Part shown: positions 49,333 to 60,393 of the stretch, one piece after another
How positions within the stretch are numbered: the first letter of the stretch is position 1
Layout of the letters: each line of letters starts with the position of its first letter
Assembly (NCBI GenBank): GCA_907165275.2
Contig: CAJRBF020000004.1
Location: 682,001 to 746,000, forward strand
Direction: 5' to 3'
Length of the DNA: 64,000 bases
DNA from: Zygaena filipendulae
Lineage: Eukaryota; Arthropoda; Insecta; Lepidoptera; Zygaenidae
Position numbers and translations under genes: made by a program
The notes under the pieces: generated by a model
The model's input: only the letters and a program-made list of their open reading frames with translations
Databases searched by the model: none
What the model was told of the DNA's origin: nothing

Positions 49333-52300
49333 TTATTCTAAGGGGAGCGGACATAATTTTGTAATCGGTCTTTTAAAGACATTATTCTTCATCTTAAGAG
49401 TAACAACACGTGATAAACCATCCTGACCGGGATGCTTCTCAAGAATACGACCTAAGAGCCATTTTCCGGGAGGAAGTCTTTCATCCTTGACTAAAACAAT
49501 TGCTCCAATGTCCGGTTCGGAATTTTTACGTGACCATTTATAACGATTTTGTAGTGTAGTTAGATACTCGGAACTCCAACGAGTCCACAGATTTTGTAAT
49601 ATACGCTGGAGCAATTGCCATCGGTTTAAATAAGAGATCCTTACGTCCTCCAGACTTTCTTCCGGAACAGCTATAGGCGCTTCACCAATAAGGAAATGCC
49701 CCGGCGTAATTGGAGAAAAATCGTCAATAGAGCTGCTTACTGATGTCAAAGGTCTAGAGTTCACACAAGACTCCACTTGAGCCAACAATGTAGAATATTC
49801 TTCAAACGTTAGCAAAGTCTGACCAATAACCCGTTTTAGATGATTCTTTATCGATTTAACGCCTGCCTCCCACAGTCCTCCGAAATGTGGGGAACCGGGA
49901 GGGAAAAAAATGCCATTTAGTACTCTCGTTAGCGAGCAGCTCTGCAATCTCTCCAACAACTGGAGACCGGTGATTTTTTAAAGTACAATCAAGTTCCTTT
50001 GATGCACCAACAAAATTTGTTGCACAGTCACTCCAAAGATCACTGCAGTGACCTCGACGAGAAACAAAGCGTCGAAAAGCAGCTAAAAATGCATTTGTGG
50101 ATAGATCACTGACCAATTCGAGGTGAATAGCTTTGGTCACTGTGCAAACAAATACACATATATAGGCCTTACTTGTTCTTTTACATCTACCTGGATATAA
50201 TTTTAAGATTACTGGACCAGCATAAACAACTCCACTACATCGAAACGGTTTCCCAGGGGTGACACGTGAAGCCGGTAATTGACCCATCAATTGATTAATC
50301 GGTGCCGCGGAGTGTTTGAAACACGTGATACAGCGATGTATTGTGCGCTTAATAAGATTTTTTGCCCCGATTATCCAGTATTTATTACGCACCACGTTTA
50401 AAGTCAGCTGAGGGCCACCATGCAATGCCTGAATATGGGCGTCCTTCACAATAAGCAACGATAATTCACAGGTCGCAGATAGTACGATAGGAGATTTAGC
50501 GTCAGAACTTATTTTAGCATTCCAAAGACGCCCCGACACTCTCAAAATTCCATACTTATCAATAAAAGGTGACAAAGAAACTAATTTATTTGACTGCGAT
50601 AAATTGCCTCCTTCACCCAGCAAACGGATTTCTTGTTCAAACGAAATTCTTTGAGATAGTCGGATACATAATCGGAGAGAATCTCTCAATTCGTCAACCG
50701 TGAGGTATTGGGGGAAGGAAACAGGTCGCAATCCAGTTTTCTTAAATGTAATTTGAGCTCTGCAACCTTCTACAAATCGGCGAATATATGCAGTAACACG
50801 AATCAGTCTCTGTAATTTGGAGTATCTACGAAGATAGGAAAGCATTTCATCGGTGTGAATTTCAGTACCAAGAACGCTAGTATGTAAAGAGGATCTTTCA
50901 CTCAGTTTTGTCTTACATTCCAAATTAGTGTCAGGTATATCGAAAGGGGAAAAGGTGATGCTCTCCGAACTCCGCAAAAACTTCGGGCCGTGCCACCACA
51001 AATCCAAATCCTTTAAGTAGCTCGGACTTACCCCTCGTGAAGCACAATCGGAAGGGTTTTCCGAGGATTTAATATGATGCCATTGTGAACTATTTAACAC
51101 ATTTAAAATTTCAGTGGTACGATTGGCAACATAAGTTTTCCATACAATAGGACTTTTCCTCAACCATGAGAGAACTATTGTCGAGTCCGTCCATGCAAAT
51201 ATACAGTTATTATCAATTTTAAGACTCGTCTTAACATCCTTGAGTAATTTAGATAACAAGACAGCTCCACAGAGCTCTAATCGTGGTAAGGATACTTGGC
51301 GCACCGGTGCTACTTTGGTTTTAGCAATGACAAGAGAAACATAAGTATTATGTGGATTGACTACCATCAGGCGAGATCGTGGTCAAACGCACTCAAATCT
51401 TTTATAAAAAAAAAAAAAAAAAAAATATACTACAGCGGAGTAAGCTAGACAAGATGCGTCACTGAACCCATGAACTTCAACATGCTCAGATTCTTCAAAT
51501 TGAGTGTACATCCATCGATTAAGGTATATTTTATCCATCGTTATCAGCTCATTGCGGTAGCTGACCCATTCCGATAACAGATCAGGAGGAAGTTCATCAG
51601 TCCAACCGACTCCACTTATCCACAATTTCTGTAGAATTATTTTAGCAGTTACGATAACAGGGCCCAAAAAACCGAGAGGGTCAAACGCTCTGGCTATATC
51701 TGACAGCACGGTAGTTTTAGTAAAAGGTTTGGTTTGTACAGTTACTTCAACTTTTAGTTCAAAAACGTCGTGATGAGAGTTCCAGTGTATTCCGAGCGTC
51801 TTTATAGTATCATCCAATACAATATGTACATTGGATTGGTTGACTTTTCGGGGCGCTGGAATCTGGTTTAAAACTACTGAGCTGTTAGATGCCCACTTGT
51901 GCATTTCAAATTTACCCTGAGCCATAACATGGGTGATTTTGTTTTGCAAATTCATCGCGGTTTCCTCGTCATTCGCACCTGAAAGAAGGTCATCCATATA
52001 GAAGTCGCTCTTTATAATCTCTACTACGTCTGGAAACTCATGTTCGTAATCTTTAGCAAGTTGCTTAAGTGTGCGAATGGCCAAAAAAAGAGCGCATGAA
52101 GTGCCGTACGTGACAGTAAGCAAACGTTTTTCTAAAATCATGTCATTTGGTGAATGTCGCCAAAAAATTCGTTGGTAATCAACGTCTTTCTTTGAGACGA
52201 GAATTTGCCGGTACATCTGCTTAACGTCGGCAAGCAGACAGATTTTATGTGTTCGCCAGCGAATAATTAAGTCCCTCAAATCTTGCTGCAATGGTTGCCC

Positions 52301-54571
52301 AACTAACAGTTCCTCGTTCAACGCAGATCCGTTCAGTGGTTTGGCGGTGCCATCGAAGACAACTCGCAGTTTGGTGGTAGTGCTGGACTCTCGGATCACA
52401 GCGTGATGAGGCAAATAGTAGATTTTGTGGGACGGTTCAACCTTTGAATCAACTGCATCCTCCATGTGATTCGAGTGTTGGTATTCATTTATAAAATTTC
52501 TATAGTTCTGGTGAAATTTAGGGTTTTGTGCAAATCTTCTCTCCATGTGTCTTAGCCGGTTCAGTGCTATATTTCGTGAATCACCTAAATTTTGTTCGTA
52601 TCCTTCCTTGAATGGCAGACGTACCACATAACGTCCGTCCTCATTTCTGGAGTGTGTTTTCTGGTAATGTTCTTCACACTGCTGATCGAGAAGGGATTGG
52701 GGTTTTTCGTGGGACTGATATTCTTCAGTCTCCCAAAACTTGCGTAATAATTGATCTACCTCTATTAAACTTGTGGAGACTACAATCGTAGGTGTTGATA
52801 GTTCAATTTGTGATTTACTGGTGCCAGATACTAACCATCCGAATCGTGAGTTTTGGGCAATAAGAGATCCATTCTTATGTAACCCTTCTAATAGGATGGC
52901 AGCATATACATCAGCTCCTAACAAAACGTCAATTGGACCTGGTTTGTGGAGTTGAGGATCCGACAATCTCATCCTGTGAATACCAGGCCATTGTGATAGA
53001 TTAAATTCTCATGATGGGAGTAGCGGTGTTAGTTTCGGTAAAACGTGAGCTTGAACTTGCATGACGTATTCAAAACCCAAGGTTGAGTAAAGATCCAAAT
53101 CAACGATGTAACGTGCTTCTATGAAACTGTTGCCTATACCTGTCACCCTTGCATCAGACTTTGTCTTGTGTAGTCCAAGGAGTTGTACTGCAGATTCTGT
53201 TATAAACGTGGCTTGGGAGCCTTGATCTACGAGAGCCCTCAAGTAAGTAAAGGAACCCGTGTTGTTCTTGATACCAACTACTGCAGTTGCTAATATAACT
53301 TGATTGTTATCAACGCTCACCTTTAAACTTGTAATCGGCGATTCTTCTTCAGATTCTGTTTCTTTAAGGACCGGCTCCGTGACAACGGTTTTGACTGCAA
53401 CAGAATCTTGATGCAGCAATGTATGGTGCTTCCTGTTACATTTTCTACAAGTCGTGTTTTGTCTGCAATATTTTATAGAGTGTCCTTGGACTAGACAATT
53501 AAAGCAAAGTCTATTGTTCTTTACAAACTCTCTACGTTGGTCTATATCCAACTGAGTGAAATCAGTGCAGTGACAAATGTAGTGATTTTCACTGCAATAA
53601 GTACACTCAGTATTCAAATCTGCGGCAAAGGTTTTGATGTTCTTGGTCTTAGTCTGTGTGCTGGGTTGCCAGGCTTCCTTTCGATCCCTTTTGAAAGAGG
53701 TTTGTACAATTTCCATAGCTCTAAAACGCCCTTCTAGGTATGATGTTAACGCTTCATAAGAAGGTAATTCAGTTGATGACCCCAACGACTGCTCCCAAAC
53801 TTTATGAGTTTCCATATCTAGTTTTGATACAACAATGTGCACTATTATAGGATCCCAATCTTTGACGTCAATCTCTAAATTAGACAAACTGTTGAGACAC
53901 TCATTTGTCGTATCCAGAAGATCCTTTAAGCCTTTAGGGCATTCGTTTTGTAATTTCCTTTGACTTAATAACCGGGATAATACAGTATTTACTATTATTC
54001 GTTTGTTGCTGTACCGATTAGATAATGTCTCCCAGGCTTTCTGATAGTTCGCAGCCGTGACATCGAAGAGACGTAAGAGTTGGTCAGCTTCACCCTTCAA
54101 ACTAGATCTTAGATAATGATGTTTTTGAATATCACTTAGTCCTTTTTCGTTGTGTATGAGTGATATGAATAAATCTTTAAAATTCAACCAGTCACGGTAA
54201 TCACCGGAAAATGTGGGTAAAGTGATCGATGGTAGCTTGGTTTTTGCAATCGTAGTGGAGGTCGATGGGTGTGATGGTGAGTCAGAGTGCGCTGTGACTT
54301 TTTCCTTTAAAATCGTTTTAAATTCTAAGTAAAGTTCTTCAGTTTCATTGTGCAATTCCTTTAACGCCTTTTTGTCTTCTTTAGTCACTTGTGATTTAAT
54401 AACCTCAAAGTATTCATCAGTGAAATTTTTCCAATATTCTTCTAATAACTCTTTTCTGGTTTCTAAGTAACTGGTTGTATGACGTGTGGTTGACGTTTTC
54501 TTAAAATTCGTATAAAGCCTTTTAATTTGCTCGGCAAGTTCGGTTTGAACTTCTATGTCAATGCTCGTCAT
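49333..54571 (-). pseudogene. BEL2 gag-pol polyprotein, disrupted
   Basis: Starts at the ATG at 54571. Gag to about 53480 has a capsid-like block (LPTFSGDYRDWLNFKDLF) and zinc knuckles beginning CTYCSENHYICHC, CFNCLVQGHSIKYC and CRKCNRKHHTLLH. The protease has YLRALVDQGSQATFITESAV. A TGA at 53009-53011 interrupts it. Reverse transcriptase (to about 51700) has HHAVIRESSTTTKLRVVFDG, LLADVKQMYRQILVSKKD, TVTYGTSCALFLAIRTLKQL and the box FYMDDLLSGA. RNase H (HGFSDASCLAYSAVVY) is cut by a poly(A) insertion, then resumes AKTKVAPVRQVSLPRLELCG. Integrase has VVYAGPVIL, WSDCATNFVGASK and GLWEAGVKSIKNHL; its frame shifts in a T-run near 49912. The stop is at 49333-49335. Confidence 0.92.
51363..51425 (+). 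repeat. Small insertion with a 20-base poly(A) in the BEL2 RNase H
   Basis: A20 at 51406-51425 ends about 45 bases of sequence with no BEL/Pao similarity that separates SAVVY from the downstream RNase H. It looks like a very short retroposed fragment ending in ...CAAATCTTTTAT plus a tail. Boundaries are approximate. Confidence 0.5.
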
Positions 54572-54921
54572 TTTGTTCCGATCTTGAATTCAATATGAAT
54601 CTAAAAACTTTTTTTTTTTTTTTTTTTTTTTTCTTTAAATAATTTTACTGTTTACGATAACTTTATGAAGAATTTTAAGTTTTATGGCAAATTATTCTAA
54701 GTGTTTATAATCGAAACTTTTTTAAGTCAATACTGCTTTTCGGTAAAATTTTCTAAGTGTTTGGAACTGCAGACGAAATTTTTACAAGTCTTTAACAGAT
54801 CAACAACAACGAGATAATTACGTAAATTTACACTAAGTTCCAGAATTTAACACTTCACAATTCACTTAAGTTAATATCAATAGTCACTGTACTCACTTTT
54901 ATATCCGGCTCGAAGGACCAA

Positions 54922-55118
54922 TGTTCACGCACTATACACAATACACATCACACTTGACTACATACAAATAAAATACTCACTGCAAATTCAAACTCGTTTA
55001 ATACAAAAAAATCAGTGTCACTAGGCGATCCAAGGAGACCAAACCATAGTGCGAGGTAACTAACAACTAACGACATCTATTGAAATATTGAGGCAACAAA
55101 TTAACTACTGCTCCAACA
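54922..55118 (-). repeat. BEL2 5' LTR (right in the window)
   Basis: This is 197 bp, the same as 48994-49190 by eye. Directly inside it on the minus strand, TGGTCCTTCGAGCCGGAT is the primer binding site. Confidence 0.95.
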
Positions 55119-55341
55119 CAAAGTATATAATCCTGACTGTGGTAATAATACGATGTTGCATTTTATGTATTATGTGTTATGTGTACGCATGCGCAGAGAG
55201 AGTGTACCTTAGTGTAGTGTGTGTAGTGTGCATGTAAATGCAAATGCAAATAAATATAGAGTTTATTCATTTATTTGCTTCGCCCTCACGCCCCTACCAC
55301 TCAACCGATCGTCATGAAATGAAGAGACTATCTCCTCCCCT
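55119..55341. other. Non-coding interval
   Basis: No gene is seen. This is A/T-rich with GTGTAGTGTG-type simple sequence and is probably the 3' UTR of the LINE fragment that follows on the minus strand. Confidence 0.5.
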
Positions 55342-55537
55342 CTATCTCACTACCTGGAGTAACTCTTCCGTTTGCTCATAGTCAAACTTTGTTATCCATA
55401 CTATACAAAATTTTTTAAACTCATAGTTGCTAAGACATTTTACGTCTTTTTCTCTTAAAATCTCATTGTATAGTTTCGGTCCATGGTAGTCAAAGTGTCT
55501 ATGTGCAAACATGGTTCTAGTCGAAGGAATAGGGCAT
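55342..55537 (-). pseudogene. LINE reverse transcriptase C-terminus fragment
   Basis: Reading the minus strand from about 55537 gives CPIPSTRTMFAHRHFDYHGP, then KLYNEILREKDVKCLSNYEF and KFCIVWITKFDYEQTEELLQ, and a TAG at 55342-55344. The order (PxxRTxFGxRxxxYxGPxLYN followed by a helix and a short tail) is the usual end of jockey/CR1-type LINE ORF2 proteins. A stop lies just upstream, so it is a decayed scrap. Confidence 0.6.
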
Positions 55538-56153
55538 CTTACTATCCTTCTATGCTTTTATGGTAAACCTGGTACACAAACACGATGATATCTTCTTAGA
55601 CATTGGTATATGGTATGGTATATATGGACTCTTCCCCTCGGACCGCCGCTAGGTGTGAACGTGCTTACAAATTGCTAACAGTTTTTTTTTTCTGATTAAT
55701 TTCGCCAAAAAGTGACAATCTAATTTACAACAGAAAAATAGGGAGTCAGAGCTTGTGAGGAGATCAAGATAAATTATAGTGTGATTGTGTTTTATATAGT
55801 GAGTCCTAGACATATGTATACATACACTTAAGACTTCAACCAATCCTGCGCAAGCGCCTATCCAGAGGGTGGGCGTAGACAGGGAAGTACCACCCACTTA
55901 GTATTCTAATGAACCAATTAAATTGATTGCATTGCTTCTATTGGCATATTGAAGTTTGAGAGAATAACAAACTACTTGGTGCACTGCCTGTGCATTTCTG
56001 CGATCCTGGTACCACTACAACTATTTGTACCGATTGGACTTAGTAGCTGTTTGGTAAACTAGCAATCTACACGCATTTCACGCAACTCTGTAATAAGCTA
56101 TATTAAAAAAACAAAAAAAAATACCTACTATTTGTTACTGATATCCTAGTAAC
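55538..56153. other. Non-coding; right part is the LINE D 5' leader
   Basis: No protein is supported. Part of the right side, up to the ORF1 ATG at 56154, must be the 5' UTR of LINE D, but I could not find a target duplication and so leave its left boundary undefined (about 55900). Confidence 0.5.
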
Positions 56154-57035
56154 ATGCAAGACAGTTCGATGAACAAATCGCTTTCCGAGTCGGATATCAG
56201 TCAGATAGGCAAGGAGGAGACACCTCCAACGTATGTTTTTCCTCGTACAAAGAGAAGGAGGGAGGAAGATGGAATGTCTTCGGACTTTGGTTCTTTTAAA
56301 GACGAAATAAAAAGCATGATATCCACCCTCTTAGCTGATCAGCAAGAACTGAAACAAATTACTCCGGTACTGAAGGAACTACAAGCGACTAATGTTAAAG
56401 TTGAGGGTTCTATTGCATATTTAGCGGCACAAAATGAGCAACTGAAAAAACAAGTAGACCAGTGTGAGGCGCAAGCTAAAAAAGACAGAGAATATATTCA
56501 GATCCTTGAGAACAGGATTGAAGATTTGCAACAGGGAACTAGGAAATCAAATTTTGAGATAAAAAATGTGCCGAGGAAAAGTAATGAGAGTAAAGAGGAC
56601 CTTATTGAGATGGTCATGTGTCTGTCCAAAAATGTAGACTGTAAATTGGACCATGGAGATATTAAAGATATATACAGAGTCAAGGTAATGAAAGACGTGA
56701 AAAAAAACGGGCCCATTATAGTAGAAACGAATTCCACACTTCTCAAGACCAACTTTATTAAAATGTGTAAGTCATTTAACATCAAGCATAAATCCAAGCT
56801 ATGCGCCAAGCATCTAGGATACCGCACACAAGAAGATACCCCTATCTTTGTCTCTGAGCAGCTTACTGCGAAGGCCTCGCGTCTGCACTTTCTAGCTCGT
56901 GATCTAGCCAAGTCTGGTAGGTATAAATACTGCTGGACCGCCTATGGCAAAGTGTATATCAGACAAAACGAAAACTCGCCAATTATTACAATCAAATCTG
57001 AAGCGCAAGTTAACCAACTCGCGCAAAGAGACTGA
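56154..57035 (+). CDS. LINE D ORF1 protein with FP25K-like domain
   Basis: A 293-residue protein from the ATG at 56154. Residues 1-45 are polar; residues 50-125 form a coiled coil (KEREYIQILENRI-like heptads with VDQCEAQAKKDREYIQ). The C-terminal domain contains FEIKNVPRKSNESKEDLIEM, GPIIVETNSTLLKTNFIKM, FVSEQLTAKASRLHFLARDL and YKYCWTAYGKVYIRQNENSP, which resemble the baculovirus FP25K family. It ends at 57033-57035. RNA binding and RNP assembly are inferred. Confidence 0.88.
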   Translation: MQDSSMNKSLSESDISQIGKEETPPTYVFPRTKRRREEDGMSSDFGSFKDEIKSMISTLLADQQELKQITPVLKELQATNVKVEGSIAYLAAQNEQLKKQVDQCEAQAKKDREYIQILENRIEDLQQGTRKSNFEIKNVPRKSNESKEDLIEMVMCLSKNVDCKLDHGDIKDIYRVKVMKDVKKNGPIIVETNSTLLKTNFIKMCKSFNIKHKSKLCAKHLGYRTQEDTPIFVSEQLTAKASRLHFLARDLAKSGRYKYCWTAYGKVYIRQNENSPIITIKSEAQVNQLAQRD

Positions 57036-57423
57036 CTAGATATATTTAAGTATATGCTATTTATTTTTATCTTAATTTCTCTGATGTTATTATTTTTCTC
57101 AAGTGTGAAAAAAATATTGTACATTTTTAATTTTAAGTTTTCCACCACGATCCTTCTAAACCTCATATTCATGCAAACACGCATAAACACACACACAAAC
57201 TCATTTCCTAATGTATACCAAAATCTTCATACTTTTTTAATCCAGGCACTCGCTATCCTTCATCGTATATTTTTAACCCACTATGTTACCCGTTCACCAC
57301 ATGTACGCTATTTAAAAATACAGTATTCAAGAACAAATTTTGCCGCTCAACAGTCAAGAATGTCAATAAAAAGTGGAGTTGACTTTCAGTCTTACATTGA
57401 CTTGTTTACAATTGGGGTTCTAA
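57036..57423 (+). other. LINE D ORF1-ORF2 linker
   Basis: This is 388 bases, A/T-rich. A short open stretch (57054-57431) overlaps the ORF2 start, but it resembles no known product and is not conserved in LINE C. I treat it as untranslated. Confidence 0.6.
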
Positions 57424-60393
57424 ATGGATAGTACAACTCACACTTTGAATGAAATAGATGACTCTAGTATAGCAGACTCTTTTAGCTGTGATATCGAAAA
57501 CTTGTCAGATTTCATACGTGTTGAAGAAGACGACTTGAAAATCCTCTGTCAAAATATCAGAAGCGTATACAGCAACCTTGACGACCTGCTATTAACTTTG
57601 ACCAGCCTAAAATTTGACCCAGATATCTTAATACTAACGGAGAGTCACCTAAATGCCAGCAAACCTATACCTACAGTTCAAAACTACTCATCTCACCATA
57701 CAACTCACCACTTAAATAAAAATGATGGTGTTGTAGTTTATGTTACAAATAAATATAAATTTCATGTAAACGAAATTATTTTAGATCAGGCCTCATGCTT
57801 AGAGATTAACATTAATAATACAATAATAGTAGGTATTTACCGATCACCGTCTAATTCCAATCTTGATTCCTTTCTTAATTCTCTTAATTCATACCTTGAT
57901 ACTATCATGAAATACAAATGTATTATATTAGCTGGAGATTTAAATATAAATATAATACCCTCTTTAAATGAACAATCTCATGAACGTACTAATAGAATCA
58001 ACTATTTGGGTATGCTTGCTATGCACGGTTTGTTGCTAGGACACTCCTTTCCAACGAGATTAAACAACTGTCTGGATCACCTAATGATCAAGCTTAACAA
58101 GGAAAAAAAATCGGCTAAAGTCGCTGTCTTTAATACATCCATAACTGATCATGCACTATTATTTCTAAATTTAATTTACAAAAGTGATTTTCCGCAAAAG
58201 TGTCAGAAAACTAAAATTATAACTAATTACGACAATGCGCGCGTCAGCTTAAACGAGAAAAATCTTGCTGAATTAATGTTTTGTAACGATCCCAATACTC
58301 TTGTTGAACTTCTGATAGCGAAAATTTCGAATTCTCTGCAAGAAAATACAAAAATAGTAACTATAACTAAGAAAAACCGTTGTTTAAAGCCGTGGATAAC
58401 GCCAGGTGTACTACGCTGTATAAAGAATAGGAATAATTTGCAGAAACAATTACAGAAAGATAGAAATAATGACGTTCTAGCGCTCACATACAAAAGATAC
58501 CGTAATTTCTGTACAAATCTTATTAAAAAGCTAAGACGTAATTATGAAAGGAAACAACTAGCACAATCTACTAAAAATAGTAAATGTTTGTGGAACAATA
58601 TTAAAAGTATAGCTAACATTAAGCAAACCAAAACAGGTAACACAAAATTGTTGGAATTGGAGTCATCGGGCATTGATTCGGTTAATTCTGTTAATGATTA
58701 TTTTGCAAATATTGGCAAGCGACTTGCACAAGATATCCTAGCTAATCAAACACTTAACATCATGGATCGTAACAATGATATTTGTATAGGTGATGCTCAT
58801 TTATCTTCCTTTGTTTTACTTGAAGTTGACCCTATGGAGGTCAATGAAACTATATTAAGCTTAAAAGCCAGCAGTGCCCCAGGATGCGATAATATTCCCT
58901 CAAAATTTGTTAGGCTGGCGCGGCAAGAACTCATCCCAATAATAGTTCATTTAACTAATCTTTGTTTTAATCAAGGTGTATTTCCCCTTCTTTTGCAAAA
59001 ATCTATTATTACTCCAGTACATAAGGGTGGGGCCAGGGACGATGTTAACAATTACAGGCCAATTTCTGTTTTATCTTCTATTTCAAAAATAATAGAAAAA
59101 TTACTAAATAAGAGACTAGTTAACTATTTAAATGAATATGAAATTTTATCAAAATCCCAGTATGGCTTTAGACAGGGAAAATCCACGGAAGATGCTATAG
59201 CAGCTATAACTTCCCTTATTGTCGATAAACTAGACAGTGGAAAAAAATGTCTGGCTGTTTTTCTTGACCTAAAAAAGGCCTTTGACACCGTCTCTGTCCC
59301 CATCCTACTACGCAAACTAGAACACATAGGAATAAGAGGTATGCCATTAAAATTATTTGGTGACTATCTGTCTAAGCGCACCCAGAGGGTTAGGGTTGGG
59401 CAATTCATCAGTGATGACTTAAATATCACATTTGGAGTACCGCAGGGAAGCGTGCTGGGGCCCACATTATTTTTGATTTATATAAACGACCTGTGTAATC
59501 TAAAAGTCGGGGGCGCCCAAGTGTTTTCATACGCGGACGACACGGCAATTGTGTTTGCTGGAGATGATTGGAATTCTATCCGTGGGGATACAGAGACAGC
59601 ATTGTATAAGGTTTCTTGCTGGCTTAGAGCTAACTTACTAACTTTAAACACACAAAAAACCAACTTTATGACCTTTTCTCTAACTAGCAAAACACAACCT
59701 AATATCAGCTTTAATATTAAAATACATCAATGTCAAAATTGTTATGACCCTGACTGTCAATGTCCTAAGATAGACAAAGTAGATGAGATTAGGTACTTAG
59801 GAATTATGTTAGACCAACGCCTGTCCTGGTATAGTCATATTGAACTAGTGTGCTGTCGTATTAGGAAATTAACCTGGATATTTAAACTATTAAGACATGT
59901 AGCAGACCGTACCTTACTTAACCGGATTTATATTGCTCTCGTACAATCGATATTATGCTACTGTATCCCGGTATGGGGCGGAGCTCTGAAATCTAAATTT
60001 CTGGAGTTAGAAAGATCGCAACGTTTTCTTCTAAAAGTGATGTACTTTAAACCTTTTTTGTATCCCACAAGTTGCTTATATAAACTCTGTGATCTGTTAA
60101 CAGTTAGGAAGCTTTACGTTCTAAATTGTATTCTAAAAAAACATAAATCCGTGCAATTTGATCCTGATATGCTAACTAAACGACGTAACGACCTTATATT
60201 TGACAGTAAAATTATAAGGACTACATTTGCAAGTCATCAGTACACAGTACAGTCTGTCTATCTCTACAATAAAGCAAATAAAATTTTGAAAATATACCAA
60301 AGAACTCATCATGACTGTAAGTTGACTCTAACTGAATGGCTTAAGACTCTTTCCTACGATGAAACAGAAAATGTTCTTCGTATAACTCATTAA
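57424..60393 (+). CDS. LINE D ORF2: endonuclease and reverse transcriptase, intact
   Basis: 989 residues from the ATG at 57424. Endonuclease (about residues 37-245) has LKILCQNIRSVYSN, PDILILTESHLN, NDGVVVYVTNKY, IILAGDLNINII and TSITDHALLFLNL, so the nicking residues are in place. Reverse transcriptase (about 480-760) has KASSAPGCDNIPSKF, NNYRPISVLSSISKIIEKLL, QYGFRQGKSTEDAI, VFLDLKKAFDTVSVP, GVPQGSVLGPTLFLIYINDL and the catalytic YADD at 703-706. A cysteine cluster (CQNCYDPDCQCPKI) and RYLGIMLDQRLSW follow, with a C-terminal region to 989. No stop or frameshift is seen. It performs target-primed reverse transcription. Confidence 0.96.
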   Translation: MDSTTHTLNEIDDSSIADSFSCDIENLSDFIRVEEDDLKILCQNIRSVYSNLDDLLLTLTSLKFDPDILILTESHLNASKPIPTVQNYSSHHTTHHLNKNDGVVVYVTNKYKFHVNEIILDQASCLEININNTIIVGIYRSPSNSNLDSFLNSLNSYLDTIMKYKCIILAGDLNINIIPSLNEQSHERTNRINYLGMLAMHGLLLGHSFPTRLNNCLDHLMIKLNKEKKSAKVAVFNTSITDHALLFLNLIYKSDFPQKCQKTKIITNYDNARVSLNEKNLAELMFCNDPNTLVELLIAKISNSLQENTKIVTITKKNRCLKPWITPGVLRCIKNRNNLQKQLQKDRNNDVLALTYKRYRNFCTNLIKKLRRNYERKQLAQSTKNSKCLWNNIKSIANIKQTKTGNTKLLELESSGIDSVNSVNDYFANIGKRLAQDILANQTLNIMDRNNDICIGDAHLSSFVLLEVDPMEVNETILSLKASSAPGCDNIPSKFVRLARQELIPIIVHLTNLCFNQGVFPLLLQKSIITPVHKGGARDDVNNYRPISVLSSISKIIEKLLNKRLVNYLNEYEILSKSQYGFRQGKSTEDAIAAITSLIVDKLDSGKKCLAVFLDLKKAFDTVSVPILLRKLEHIGIRGMPLKLFGDYLSKRTQRVRVGQFISDDLNITFGVPQGSVLGPTLFLIYINDLCNLKVGGAQVFSYADDTAIVFAGDDWNSIRGDTETALYKVSCWLRANLLTLNTQKTNFMTFSLTSKTQPNISFNIKIHQCQNCYDPDCQCPKIDKVDEIRYLGIMLDQRLSWYSHIELVCCRIRKLTWIFKLLRHVADRTLLNRIYIALVQSILCYCIPVWGGALKSKFLELERSQRFLLKVMYFKPFLYPTSCLYKLCDLLTVRKLYVLNCILKKHKSVQFDPDMLTKRRNDLIFDSKIIRTTFASHQYTVQSVYLYNKANKILKIYQRTHHDCKLTLTEWLKTLSYDETENVLRITH

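Larger units (their letters stand above)
48994..55118 (-). mobile_element. BEL2, complete BEL/Pao retrotransposon
   Basis: Two 197-bp direct LTRs (48994-49190 and 54922-55118) that appear identical by eye bound it, with the target duplication CAAAG at 48989-48993 and 55119-55123. The single gag-pol reading order on the minus strand is gag with three zinc knuckles, protease, reverse transcriptase, RNase H, integrase. The frame is broken by a TGA (53009-53011), by a poly(A) insertion (about 51363-51425) and by a one-base shift in a seven-base homopolymer near 49912. Young LTRs with broken frames are at odds. Confidence 0.95.
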
